The translations under genes were made by a program, and so were the position numbers. The notes below the pieces were generated by a model. That model searched no databases. It saw only the letters and a list, made by a program, of their open reading frames with translations, and was not told where the DNA came from. Below are positions 34,304 through 42,784 of a stretch of DNA of 64,000 nt, piece by piece. The stretch is from an uncultured Luteitalea sp. GTDB taxonomy: Bacteria; Acidobacteriota; Vicinamibacteria; Vicinamibacterales; Vicinamibacteraceae. The stretch spans positions 434,001 to 498,000 of the forward strand of contig CAKTDA010000003.1 of NCBI GenBank assembly GCA_934541105.1. Reading direction: 5' to 3'. Position 1 is the stretch's first letter, and each line of letters opens with the position of its first letter.

Positions 34304-34906
34304 ATGACCCGCGTCACGTTCACGGCCGCCCGCCGCGTGCTGGCGGGCTGCTCGATTGCGCTCGGCCTCGCCCTCGCGATGCCGGCCCCTGCAGCCGCGC
34401 CCGTCGATCGGTTCACGGCGGCAGTCACGAACATGTCCAACATCGGCCCGAGTGGCGTCATCGGGCAACTGGACATCACCATCGAACGCTACTCGACCGA
34501 GGACGAGCGCAACAGGTTCCTCGCCGTGCTCACCGAGGTCGGGCCCAAGGGCCTGCTCGAGCAGTTCCAGAAGGCGCCGAGCATCGGCCGCCTCTCGTCG
34601 CCCGGCTCGGTCGGCTACGACATCCGCTTCGCACACCAGTTCCCCGGCGAGGACGGCGGCCGCCGCATCGTGCTGGCGACCGATCGGGTGATGTCGTTCC
34701 TCGAGGCCAGGTATCGCCCGCGGACGGTGGACTACCCCTTCACCGTCATCGAGCTGCGGCTCGACAAGGAGGGCAAGGGCGAGGGTCGCGCGTCGTTCTA
34801 CGCCAAGGTGGACGTCGACAAGCGCAACAACACGCTGATTCTCGAGACGTTCGCGAGCCAGCCCATCGACCTCATGCAGGTCCGGTCCACGAGCGGCAGC
34901 AAGTAA
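34304..34906 (+). CDS. Exported protein of unknown function
   Basis: A 200-residue protein with a clear signal peptide (ARRVLAGCSIALGLALAMPAPAAA). I do not recognise a family. The mature part looks like a mixed alpha-beta domain beginning FTAAVTNMSNIGPSGVIGQLDITIERYST, with alternating polar and apolar strands (YPFTVIELRLDKEGKGEGRASFYAKVDVD) that resemble a small beta-barrel or lipocalin-like fold. There are no conserved cysteines apart from those in the signal, and no obvious catalytic cluster. AAGGAGA precedes ATG 34304. It follows the zinc peptidase gene by 76 bases in the same direction and may be co-transcribed with it. It faces the heme A synthase gene 19 bases away. Confidence 0.75.
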   Translation: MTRVTFTAARRVLAGCSIALGLALAMPAPAAAPVDRFTAAVTNMSNIGPSGVIGQLDITIERYSTEDERNRFLAVLTEVGPKGLLEQFQKAPSIGRLSSPGSVGYDIRFAHQFPGEDGGRRIVLATDRVMSFLEARYRPRTVDYPFTVIELRLDKEGKGEGRASFYAKVDVDKRNNTLILETFASQPIDLMQVRSTSGSK

Positions 34907-34925
34907 GCCCGGACGCGACGGGTCC

Positions 34926-35870
34926 TCAGGCCCGCTGCGGCAGGGCCGGCTGCGCCTCGCGCGCCGGTGCGCTCTCGCGCAGGACGACTGCCGCGAGGAG
35001 CACGAGCGCGATCCAGAGCAGGTCGGCGAGCAGCAGGTGGAGCAACTGCATCCACACCGGCGCGAGCAGCAGCACGTTGACGACGCCCGCCACGACCTGC
35101 GTGCCGGCAAGCACGGCCACGGCCGTGCCGAGCCGGGCCGCGCGCCCATCGCCCGACACGCGTCCCAGCCAGGGAGCCGCGGCCACGAGCGCGGCGCTCG
35201 TCGCAATCGCGAGCACCGGGTGCAGCACGCGCAGGCGGATGAGCAGGTGCGACGTCGCCGAGACGTCGGCCGCGAGCGCCTCGGCAAGCGTCTGCGACGG
35301 GAACAGCGTGTCGCCGAGCGCGGCAATCGCGCCGCTGACGCTCACGACGAGGACCGCGCCGAGCAACCCTCCGACGGCCAGGCTGCGTCCCGGTGCGTGG
35401 CCGGGAGCGACCCGTTCGCCCCCCGAGAGCCACCAGGCGGTGAGCGTGAGCCACGCGACGAGGATGAAGGTGTTGGCCAGGTGGACGGCCATGAAGAGCG
35501 CCCGCGCCATGCTCGCGTTGTCGGCGACGAGCGCAAACAGCACGAGGCCGGCCCCGACGGCGGCTTCGGTCAGCATGAAGAACAGGCTCATCGCCGCGCC
35601 GCGGCGTGCAGGGTGCCCGGGCGGGCATGCGCGGCGCACCCACACGAGGAGCCCCACGACCGCGAGCAGCGCCAGACCGCTCGTGATGCGATGCGAGTAC
35701 TCGATCAGCGTCGCGGCCTCGAGGCTGCGCGGCACGATCCGGCCGTCGCAGAGCGGCCAGTGCGCGCCGCAGCCGGCGCCTGACCCTGTGGCCCGGACGT
35801 ACGCGCCCCAGAGAATCACGGCAATGTTGTAGGCGAGCACGAGCCAGGCGGTACGGGCCAGCGACAGCAC
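34926..35870 (-). CDS. ctaA: Heme A synthase (CtaA/Cox15 family)
   Basis: A 314-residue protein with eight membrane segments that oxidises heme O to heme A for aa3-type cytochrome oxidase. The first extracytoplasmic loop has the family motif YVRATGSGAGCGAHWPLCDG, with the cysteine pair, and is followed by EYSHRITSG, whose His is a heme ligand. The second half repeats the four-helix unit with HLANT and LRVLHPVLA histidines. The tail is short and charged. No other oxidase assembly genes are adjacent. It is divergent from a small DUF2231/cytochrome gene that could also serve respiration. Confidence 0.92.
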   Translation of the reverse strand: MLSLARTAWLVLAYNIAVILWGAYVRATGSGAGCGAHWPLCDGRIVPRSLEAATLIEYSHRITSGLALLAVVGLLVWVRRACPPGHPARRGAAMSLFFMLTEAAVGAGLVLFALVADNASMARALFMAVHLANTFILVAWLTLTAWWLSGGERVAPGHAPGRSLAVGGLLGAVLVVSVSGAIAALGDTLFPSQTLAEALAADVSATSHLLIRLRVLHPVLAIATSAALVAAAPWLGRVSGDGRAARLGTAVAVLAGTQVVAGVVNVLLLAPVWMQLLHLLLADLLWIALVLLAAVVLRESAPAREAQPALPQRA

Positions 35871-35962
35871 GCGGCGATCGTATCAAGCGGGCCGTGGAGT
35901 TGCTCCAGCCGGCGGCGGCGTCCTACACTGGCGGGGCCCAACCCGGAAAGTCACGCAACGTC

Positions 35963-37033
35963 ATGAGCGTTCGTGCAGGAGCCTGCCTGTCCTGTCTCCT
36001 CGTGTTGGGTGCGGCCGGAGCGGAGCGTCGCGTGGTGCCGACGTTTGCGTCCGCCGCCCGCGCGCATCCTGCGGAGATTCGTCCCGAAGACACCCAGCGT
36101 CGCCAGCCGGGCCCGCCAAGCCAGCAGGCGCCGCCGGTCCGCCCGGAGGAAGGTGCGTCGGCATCTCCCGCGCGTGCGGATCCGTGGTGGGGCTGGGTGC
36201 TGCTCGGGCGGCTCCACCCGATGGTCGTACACTTCCCGATCGCGCTGCTGACGATCGCCGCGGTGATCGAGGGGATCCACGTGGCGCGGCGACGGCCGGT
36301 GCCGTCGGAGGCCGGGACGTACTGCCTGGCGTTCGGCGTCGCGGGTGGTGTGGCCTCGGCAGTGCTCGGCACGCTGAACGCGGGCCATCAGACGTTTGCG
36401 ACAGACGCGACACTCGTTCTCGGGAGGCATCAGGTGATGGGGTGGATGGCAGTGATCGCGGCGGCGGCCGCACTCGGCGCAGGACACGTGGCTCGACGAT
36501 CGGGCGGGATGCGGACGATTGCGGTGTACCTCGCACTCGTGTTCGCCACGAGCGCGGTCGTGGGCGCCACCGGGCATCTCGGGGGCGAGCTCGTCTACGG
36601 GTCGCGGTACCTCACGGAGGTGCTGCCATGGACCGCCGATGCCAGGCAGGCGCCCGCCGTTCCCGCGCCGCCGGCGCCAGGGACGCCCGCGCCGGCCGCC
36701 GCGCCGGAGGCGGCTGCGGGCGACGTCGCGTTCTCGCGTGACGTCGCGCCCATCTTCGAGCAGACCTGCGTGGAGTGCCACGGCCCCGACAAGGTCAGGG
36801 GCCGCTTGCGGATGGACTCGGTGGCCGCGCTCCAGAAGGGCGGCAAGAACGGCGCGCTGCTCACGCCGGGGGACCCCGAGAACAGCCTCGTCATGCGCCG
36901 CGTGCTGGGGCTCGACGGCGAGGACCGCATGCCGCTCGACAAGGATCCGTTGACCGACGCGCAGATCGACACCCTGCGCCGGTGGATTGCCGGCGGGGCG
37001 ACGTTCGACGTGGCGACACCGGGCGGGCAGTAG
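35963..37033 (+). CDS. DUF2231 membrane protein fused to a Planctomycete-type cytochrome c domain
   Basis: A 356-residue protein starting at ATG 35963 (an upstream in-frame ATG lacks a signal). An N-terminal signal sequence and a Pro/Gln-rich linker are followed by four membrane helices with GRLHPMVVHFPIALL, the hallmark of DUF2231. After an Ala/Pro linker, the C-terminal 100 residues form a PSCyt1 domain with the heme site CVECH and LRMDS, ending in DTLRRWIAGGA. The fusion suggests a membrane electron-transfer component, possibly for the secreted dehydrogenases common in this lineage. Its stop lies three bases from that of the convergent membrane protein. Confidence 0.85.
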   Translation: MSVRAGACLSCLLVLGAAGAERRVVPTFASAARAHPAEIRPEDTQRRQPGPPSQQAPPVRPEEGASASPARADPWWGWVLLGRLHPMVVHFPIALLTIAAVIEGIHVARRRPVPSEAGTYCLAFGVAGGVASAVLGTLNAGHQTFATDATLVLGRHQVMGWMAVIAAAAALGAGHVARRSGGMRTIAVYLALVFATSAVVGATGHLGGELVYGSRYLTEVLPWTADARQAPAVPAPPAPGTPAPAAAPEAAAGDVAFSRDVAPIFEQTCVECHGPDKVRGRLRMDSVAALQKGGKNGALLTPGDPENSLVMRRVLGLDGEDRMPLDKDPLTDAQIDTLRRWIAGGATFDVATPGGQ

Positions 37034-37036
37034 CGC

Positions 37037-38839
37037 TCAGCGCCGTTCGAACGTGATCGCGAGATCGGGCGCGGCATCGGGGAGCGGGATCGACTCCGGG
37101 TGCCGCGTGCCGGGCTCGAGCGGATACGACGCGACCTCGACCGAGCGATTGAGGTCGATGACGCGCGCGAGCATCTGCTCCCGGACCCGCACGCCCAGGC
37201 GGGCGTCCGGGCGCGTGTTGCGGACGTAGTACACCGACCGCGACTCGCCGCTCCACTGCTGCACCCAGGCGGCGTTCCAGATGCCGCGCAGCGACACCAT
37301 GGCGGTCTCTGGTTCGCCAAGGTCGAGGCCGCGGATCAGCTGCCGCATCGTCGCGACCGCCGGCGTCTCGCGCGACCACGTCCGCTCGCCCTGCACGAAC
37401 GGGAAGGCCGGCCGCGCGGGCACCACCATGAACAGGTAGCCGGCGCCGGTGGCGGTGCGATTCGCGTAACAGAACCGTTTCGCGTCCAGGCACGCGTCGG
37501 GCGGGTCGTCCTGCGGCAGGCAGTGGACCGGCCACAGCCCCTCGAACAGCAGCACCTTCTCGCAGCCTGGCGTGGCCGCCGGGACGACCGCGGGCTCGCG
37601 GTGCGACACCCGTTCGGCAAAGACCTCGGGCCGCGGATCGTTCCACATCGGATGCTGTGTCCACATCCACGCCCCGAGCGGCGTCGGCTGCAGGTGGCCG
37701 TCGGGTCGCGAGGGCGGGAAGGCCGCGAGCGTCCACACCGCCGAGAGCGCGGCGAGGCCGAGCCCGGCGCGTGCCATCGTCCGGCTCGCGCTCGTGCCGG
37801 CCTGCTGCAGCAGCGGCAACGCCAGCGGCATCAGCCAGAGCGCGTAGCGGCTCAGGTCGGGGCTGCCGCCGTGGTTCTGGCTTGCCGGCTGGCCGACCGC
37901 CCACAACAGGCCGACCGCGGCGAGCCCGCTCGTGGCGATGAAGGGGTCGCGGAGGCGCTCGAGTTCCCGCGCTGCAAGCCACACCGCGGCGACGAGCACG
38001 GCAAGCACGTACGGCGGGTACCGGGCGATCAGCCCCATCGACACATCGGTCAGCGGGAAGAGCGCATCGACGAGTCCCGGCCAGCGGGCAGCCGTCGATG
38101 CCGTCAGCGGCGACGGGATGCCGAGTCGCCAGAGGTAGTAGGCGGGCGAGGCGACGACAAGCGCCGCCGCGACGAGCAGGCCCGTCCGCCAGCGCCGGCA
38201 CAGCAGGCGTGCCGGCCGCTCGATCGAGCCCCAGGCCGCAAACAGCGCCGCGACGAGGACGAACCCGGGATTCTGGCTGCCGGCCACGCCGAGCAGCATC
38301 AGCGTCACCGCCGGCCGCGTGCTCCAGAGCAGCATCGCGCCGGCGAGGCAGCAGACGAGCAGCAGGTCGGTCGATGGCTTGTCGATCCACCAGACGAGCG
38401 GGCTGATGAGGAGCAGCGACGTCCAGACCGGCGCCGGCCGACGCAGCATGAGGAGCGCGAGCGCAGCGAGCAGCGCGACGTGCAGCGCGACGAAGCCCCA
38501 CAGCGGGGAGGCGCCGGCGAGCAGGGCGCCGTGCACGGCCGGCGCCGCGAGGAGCGGATAGAGCCAGAAATGCGGCACGTCTTGCCGGCCGTCACGACCG
38601 ACGAGGTCGGGATGGCTCAGCGAGGCCGTGGCAAACGATGGACCAAGGGCCCGGAGTTCGGCTTCGAGGGAAGGGATCTGGTCGGGTGCGAACGAGGGTG
38701 CCTGCCCTCGCGCCAGGCTGAGTGCCACGGCGACGTGCTCGTGCCCGTCGCCCACGCGGACCGGATTGGCTTGCCAGAGTGCCACTCCGAGCCAGGCCAC
38801 GAGGGAGAGCGCCCAGGCGTGCCGGCTCACGCCCGCCAT
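37037..38839 (-). CDS. GT-C-like polytopic membrane protein, copy B of a paralogous pair
   Basis: A 600-residue protein with about ten membrane helices. The first loop has VGDGHEHVAVALSLARG. The middle has WWIDKPSTDLLL and LFPLTDVSMG. The soluble C-terminal domain has SHREPAVVPAATPGCEKVLL and EGLWPVHCLP with a following Cys-rich loop. These segments align with the protein at 22386-24191 along the whole length, so the two arose by duplication. A GT-C-type sugar transferase is inferred from topology and the acidic loop. ATG 38839 starts at the signal-anchor helix. A longer open frame upstream overlaps the divergent hydrolase gene and is rejected. Confidence 0.75.
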   Translation of the reverse strand: MAGVSRHAWALSLVAWLGVALWQANPVRVGDGHEHVAVALSLARGQAPSFAPDQIPSLEAELRALGPSFATASLSHPDLVGRDGRQDVPHFWLYPLLAAPAVHGALLAGASPLWGFVALHVALLAALALLMLRRPAPVWTSLLLISPLVWWIDKPSTDLLLVCCLAGAMLLWSTRPAVTLMLLGVAGSQNPGFVLVAALFAAWGSIERPARLLCRRWRTGLLVAAALVVASPAYYLWRLGIPSPLTASTAARWPGLVDALFPLTDVSMGLIARYPPYVLAVLVAAVWLAARELERLRDPFIATSGLAAVGLLWAVGQPASQNHGGSPDLSRYALWLMPLALPLLQQAGTSASRTMARAGLGLAALSAVWTLAAFPPSRPDGHLQPTPLGAWMWTQHPMWNDPRPEVFAERVSHREPAVVPAATPGCEKVLLFEGLWPVHCLPQDDPPDACLDAKRFCYANRTATGAGYLFMVVPARPAFPFVQGERTWSRETPAVATMRQLIRGLDLGEPETAMVSLRGIWNAAWVQQWSGESRSVYYVRNTRPDARLGVRVREQMLARVIDLNRSVEVASYPLEPGTRHPESIPLPDAAPDLAITFERR

Positions 38840-38891
38840 GATACTCGGCTGTCTCCTCCGGGCAGGGGCCTCCAGCCCGGTACGCCGCATA

Positions 38892-39728
38892 ATGTCCCGC
38901 ATGCAGACGCGCGAGATCACGCTCGGTGCCCGAACGATCTCGGTCACGGAGGCCGGCGACGGGGCGCCGATCGTCCTGCTGCACGCGTTCCCCCTGAGCG
39001 CCCGCATGTGGCACGCGCAGTTGGCGCGCCTGCCCCCGGGCTGGCGTGCGATTGCGCCCGACTTCCGGGGCCTCGGGCGGTCCCCGCGCGGCGAGGCGCC
39101 GGCGCGCCACGTGGGCGATCACGCCGCCGACGTGCTCGGGCTCGTCGATGCGCTCGGCCTGCCGCCAGCCGTCGTGGCCGGTGTGTCCATGGGCGGGTAC
39201 GTCGCGTTCGAAATCTGGCGCCAGCGGCCCGAGTCGGTTCGTGCGCTCGTGCTTGCCGATACACGGGCCGAGGCCGACACCGACGAGGCCCGCGGCAAGC
39301 GTGTCGCGATGCAGGAGCGGGCGCTGCGCGAGGGCACGGCCGCGGTCATCGACGCGATGCTGCCGGGCCTGCTTGGAGAGACCACCCAGGTTGGCGACCC
39401 GCACCTGGCACGCGAGGTGCGCGACTGGGCACTCGAGTCGGAGCCGGCCGGTGTGGCCGACGCCCTCGAGGCGTTGAAGACCCGGCCCGACAGCCGCGCG
39501 ACGCTCGGCACCATCACCTGCCCGACGCTCGTCGTCGTGGGCGAGGAGGACACGCTCACGCCGCCGGCCGCGGCGCGCGTGATCGCCGACGGCATCGCAG
39601 GCGCACGATATGCGCCGATCGCGCGGGCGGGGCACCTTGCAAACGTCGAGCAGCCCGAGGCGTTCGACGCGGTCCTGCGGCCCTGGCTCGCCGCGCTCGC
39701 CCGGGCGGCAGCCCTCCCCGAGGAATGA
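38892..39728 (+). CDS. Alpha/beta-hydrolase-fold protein
   Basis: A 278-residue hydrolase. The oxyanion strand IVLLHAFPLSARMW, nucleophile elbow GVSMGG (Ser within VAGVSMGGYV), an acid following LVVVGEEDTLTP and a final GHLANVEQPEAF with the catalytic histidine make a complete triad. It resembles 3-oxoadipate enol-lactonase-type and other small hydrolases; the substrate is unknown. ATG 38892 and ATG 38901 are both possible starts. The stop overlaps the next gene start in ATGA, and the next two genes are also overlapping, which makes a tight three-gene operon. Confidence 0.87.
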   Translation: MSRMQTREITLGARTISVTEAGDGAPIVLLHAFPLSARMWHAQLARLPPGWRAIAPDFRGLGRSPRGEAPARHVGDHAADVLGLVDALGLPPAVVAGVSMGGYVAFEIWRQRPESVRALVLADTRAEADTDEARGKRVAMQERALREGTAAVIDAMLPGLLGETTQVGDPHLAREVRDWALESEPAGVADALEALKTRPDSRATLGTITCPTLVVVGEEDTLTPPAAARVIADGIAGARYAPIARAGHLANVEQPEAFDAVLRPWLAALARAAALPEE

Positions 39729-40600
39729 GTTCCATCATGATCGTTCGTGTCCTTCGCGCCGCGGCAGCGGCCGCAGCCGTCGCGGTGCTGGTGGTGCCGC
39801 ATGCTGGCGGCTCGCTGGCCGCGCAGACCGTCAGCCCGCCCGACGTCGGCATGCACCGCTCGCTGGACGTCATCCTCGACACCTACGTGCGCGAGGGCCT
39901 CGTCTACTATCGCGCGCTGCGGAGCGAGCGCAGTCGGCTCGATGGGTACGTCAGCAACCTCGACGTGCCGGCGGCGGCGCTCGAGGGCTGGTCGCGCGAG
40001 GACCAGGCGGCGTTCTGGCTCAATGCGTACAACGCGCTCGTGTTGCGAACGGTCGTCAACGCCTATCCGATCCGCGGCAAGGCGGGGCAGTATCCCCGCG
40101 AGAGCATCATGCAGGTGCCCGGCGCGTTCACCGCGAAGCGGCATCGCGTCGGCGGACGCACCGTGTCGCTCGAGGACATCGAGAAGCAGGTGCTGCCGTC
40201 GTTCGGCGATCCGCGGATGTACTTCGCGCTCGGCCGCGGCACCATCGGCGGCGGACGCCTGCGCAGCGAGGCATTCACGGGCAAGCGGCTCGAGCAGCAG
40301 CTCGCGTCCGTGGCTGCCGAGTGCGTGACGCGCAACGAGTGCTTCCGGTACGACCCGGGAGCCGACCGCGTCGAGATCTCGCCGATCTTCGGCTGGCGCC
40401 AGGCCGAGTTCACGGCGGCGTACCCGGGCGACGCCGCGGCGTTCCCGCAGCGGAGCGCCATCGAACTCGCCGTGCTGCACATCGTCCTGTCGCACGTGCT
40501 GCCGAGCGAGGGCCGCGGCATCAGGCGCAACACGTTCACGCTGGCGTACGCCGACTACGACTGGCGGCTGAACGATCTCACCGACGGAGGACCGCGCTAG
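39725..40600 (+). CDS. Exported DUF547 protein
   Basis: A 291-residue protein with a signal peptide (IVRVLRAAAAAAAVAVLVVPHAGGSLAAQ) and a DUF547 domain. The family pattern is visible in AFWLNAYNALVLRTVV, followed by IEKQVLP, FALGRGTIGGGRLRSEAF, LAVLHIVLSHVLPS and a C-terminal YADYDWRLN. Cys in ECVTRNECF may form a disulfide. The function of DUF547 is not settled; a cysteine-peptidase-like or glutaredoxin-associated role has been suggested for some members. It starts inside the stop of the hydrolase gene, with an alternative ATG at 39737. The next gene begins at the last base of its stop codon. Confidence 0.88.
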   Translation: MSSIMIVRVLRAAAAAAAVAVLVVPHAGGSLAAQTVSPPDVGMHRSLDVILDTYVREGLVYYRALRSERSRLDGYVSNLDVPAAALEGWSREDQAAFWLNAYNALVLRTVVNAYPIRGKAGQYPRESIMQVPGAFTAKRHRVGGRTVSLEDIEKQVLPSFGDPRMYFALGRGTIGGGRLRSEAFTGKRLEQQLASVAAECVTRNECFRYDPGADRVEISPIFGWRQAEFTAAYPGDAAAFPQRSAIELAVLHIVLSHVLPSEGRGIRRNTFTLAYADYDWRLNDLTDGGPR

Positions 40601-41379
40601 TGGATCTCGGGCTCGCAGGAAAGGTCGCCATCGTCACGGGCGGCAGCAGGGGACTTGGTTTCGCATCGGCGCGCGCGCTCGCGGCCGAAGGCGCGCGCGT
40701 CGCGATCTGCGGGCGCACGCCGTCCACGCTCGACGCCGCGTCCGCGCAGCTTGCCGCGATTGCCGGCGACGCCGCACACGTGCTCGCCGTCGAGGCCGAC
40801 GTGTCGCGCGAGAAGGACCTGCGCCGCCTCGTGGACGAGACCGTCGCGCGTTTCGGCGGCGTCGACGTGCTCGTCAACAACGTCGGGCTGGGCAAGGGCG
40901 GCGGCCTCATGGACACGCCTGACGACGTGTGGCAGCAGGCGTTCGACCAGACGCTGTTTCCGGCGATTCGCGCGTCGCGGCTCGTCGTGCCGCACATGCA
41001 GCAGCGCGGAGGCGGCGTGATCCTGCTCATCGCCTCGATCTGGGGCCGCGAGTCGGGCGGGCGCATGACGTACAACGCCGTGAAGGCGGCCGAGATCAGC
41101 CTCGGCAAGGCCCTGGCGCAGCAGCTTGCCGGGTCGAACATCCGCGTCAACTCGATCGCGCCAGGCTCGATCCTGTTCGAGGGCGGGTCGTGGCACCAGC
41201 GCCAGCAGGCCGACCCCGAGGGGATGGCGCGATTTGTCGCGCGCGAGCTGCCCTTCGGCCGTTTCGGCCGCGACGAGGAGGTCGGTGACGTCGTCGCGTT
41301 CCTCGCGTCCTCGCGAGCGAGCTGGATCAGCGGCGCCTGCGTGCCGGTTGATGGCTGCCAGGGCCGGTCGAACATCTGA
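40600..41379 (+). CDS. SDR-family oxidoreductase
   Basis: A 259-residue classical short-chain dehydrogenase. The cofactor site VTGGSRGLGFA, the NNVG motif in VLVNNVGLG, the catalytic Ser in LIASIWG and the YNAVK pair are in the normal order. The sequence ends in the family's V-x-VDGCQG-like motif. Acidic residue placement after strand 2 is unclear, but ICGRT suggests NADP(H). GTG 40600 shares its first base with the preceding TAG stop, so translation is coupled. The three genes 38892-41379 probably belong to one pathway, whose substrate I cannot name. A 3-oxoacyl-ACP reductase role is possible from sequence alone. Confidence 0.9.
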   Translation: MDLGLAGKVAIVTGGSRGLGFASARALAAEGARVAICGRTPSTLDAASAQLAAIAGDAAHVLAVEADVSREKDLRRLVDETVARFGGVDVLVNNVGLGKGGGLMDTPDDVWQQAFDQTLFPAIRASRLVVPHMQQRGGGVILLIASIWGRESGGRMTYNAVKAAEISLGKALAQQLAGSNIRVNSIAPGSILFEGGSWHQRQQADPEGMARFVARELPFGRFGRDEEVGDVVAFLASSRASWISGACVPVDGCQGRSNI

Positions 41380-41460
41380 ACGGCGAACGCCGAACGCCTG
41401 ACCCGAATCCCGAATCCCGAATCCCGAGCCCCGACCCCAATCCCCGACCCCAATCCCGCC
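41380..41460. repeat. Short tandem repeats between SDR and symporter genes
   Basis: AACGGCG/AACGCCG units (41380-41399) are followed by three-plus copies of CCCGAAT (41402-41425) and two copies of CCCCGACCCCAAT (41430-41456). The element is C-rich on the top strand and fills the whole gap. It is similar in style to the repeat at 7133-7200. Confidence 0.75.
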
Positions 41461-41461
41461 C

Positions 41462-42784
41462 ATGCTCAACGCGATTGCCGATCTGATCCAGCGCACCGCT
41501 GATGCGCTGTTCATGCCGTGGCTGCTGCTGCTGCTGTTCGGCACGGGCATCTTCCTCACGATCCGCTACCGGTTCGTGCAGGTCCGGCGCTTCGGCGAGG
41601 CGTTCCGCTCGATGCTCTCGGCGCAGGAAGGCACGGTCGGCGCGCTGAGCCCGTTCCAGGCCTTCATGACCGCGCTGTCGGGCACCATCGGCACCGGCAA
41701 CATCGCCGGCGTCGCCACCGCCATCGTCTCGGGCGGTCCGGGTGCGCTGTTCTGGATCTGGGCCTACGGCTTCGTCGCGACGACGATCAAGTTCACCGAG
41801 GCGGTGCTCGGCGTGACGTGGCGCGAGACGTCGGGGCAGACCATCAAGTCCGGCCCGATGTACGCGCTGCGCGACGGCCTCGGCAAGCCGTGGCTGGCCT
41901 CGGCGTACGCGATCGTCGCGGGCGTCGCCGCCCTGACGACGACGCCGTTCACCCAGCCGAACTCGATCGCGGTGGTCCTCGAGAGCGAACTCGGCATGCC
42001 GACATGGGCGGCAGGCGTCGGCATTGCGGTGCTCGTGTGGCTCGTCATCGTCGGAGGCATCGGCAGCATCGGCCGCGCGGCCGAGAAGCTGGCGCCGCTG
42101 AAGGTCGGCCTGTACCTCGGGGGCGGCCTGATCGTCATCGGCCTGTTTGCCGACAGGATTCCGGCGGTGCTGTCGCTCGTGTTCAACGAGGCGTTCTCGC
42201 TGCGCGCAGGCGCCGGTGGCACGCTCGGGTTCGTCATCGCCATGCGCTACGGCCTGGCGCGCGGCATGTACGCCAACGAGGCCGGCTACGGCACGGCGTC
42301 GGTTGCCTACGGCACGGCGCGCAGCCGGCATCCGGAACAGCAGGGACTGCAGGCGGTGATGGAGGTCGTGATCGTCTCGTTCGTGACGTCCACGATCAGC
42401 GCCATGACGATCCTGCTCACCGGCGCCTGGCAGTCGGGCCTGACGAGCACGGCCGCGGTGGCCTCGGCGTTCGATGCGGCGCTGCCCGGCGTCGGCGGGT
42501 ACATCGTGGCGTTGTGCGCGTTCCTGTTCGGGTACACGACGCTCATCGGCTGGGCGTTCTACGGCGAGCAGTTCTTCGAGTACCTGCTGGGGCGTCCGGT
42601 GGCGCGCTGGTACGGGTGGGTCTACTGCCTGCTCATCCCGCTCGGCGCGATCGGCCGCGTGGAGGTCGTCTGGGCATGGGGCGACCTGATGAACGCGCTC
42701 CAGATCTTCCCCAACATCATCGGCGTGATTGGCCTGTCGGGCTTTGCCGCGAAGGTGGCGCGGGGTCGTGCGGCGGCGCCATGA
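41462..42784 (+). CDS. Sodium:alanine symporter (AGCS family)
   Basis: A 440-residue transporter with about eleven membrane helices. The AGCS signature is clear: FQAFMTALSGTIGTGNIAGVATAI, GGPGALFWIWAYGF, and later GLARGMYANEAGYGTASVAYGTA and a tail with GYTTLIGWAFYGEQFFEYLLG. It imports alanine or glycine with sodium. ATG 41462 follows a short tandem-repeat gap. Its last 68 bases overlap the 3' end of a convergent membrane-protein gene, and the overlap is coding on both strands. It differs from longer family members by a short C-terminus. Confidence 0.93.
   Translation: MLNAIADLIQRTADALFMPWLLLLLFGTGIFLTIRYRFVQVRRFGEAFRSMLSAQEGTVGALSPFQAFMTALSGTIGTGNIAGVATAIVSGGPGALFWIWAYGFVATTIKFTEAVLGVTWRETSGQTIKSGPMYALRDGLGKPWLASAYAIVAGVAALTTTPFTQPNSIAVVLESELGMPTWAAGVGIAVLVWLVIVGGIGSIGRAAEKLAPLKVGLYLGGGLIVIGLFADRIPAVLSLVFNEAFSLRAGAGGTLGFVIAMRYGLARGMYANEAGYGTASVAYGTARSRHPEQQGLQAVMEVVIVSFVTSTISAMTILLTGAWQSGLTSTAAVASAFDAALPGVGGYIVALCAFLFGYTTLIGWAFYGEQFFEYLLGRPVARWYGWVYCLLIPLGAIGRVEVVWAWGDLMNALQIFPNIIGVIGLSGFAAKVARGRAAAP

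Noticed and set aside
35889..35904. GG-N10-GC match with TTGCT upstream of the DUF2231/cytochrome gene
   Set aside because: Only the spacing and -12 half fit; the -24 half is poor and such matches are common by chance in GC-rich DNA.
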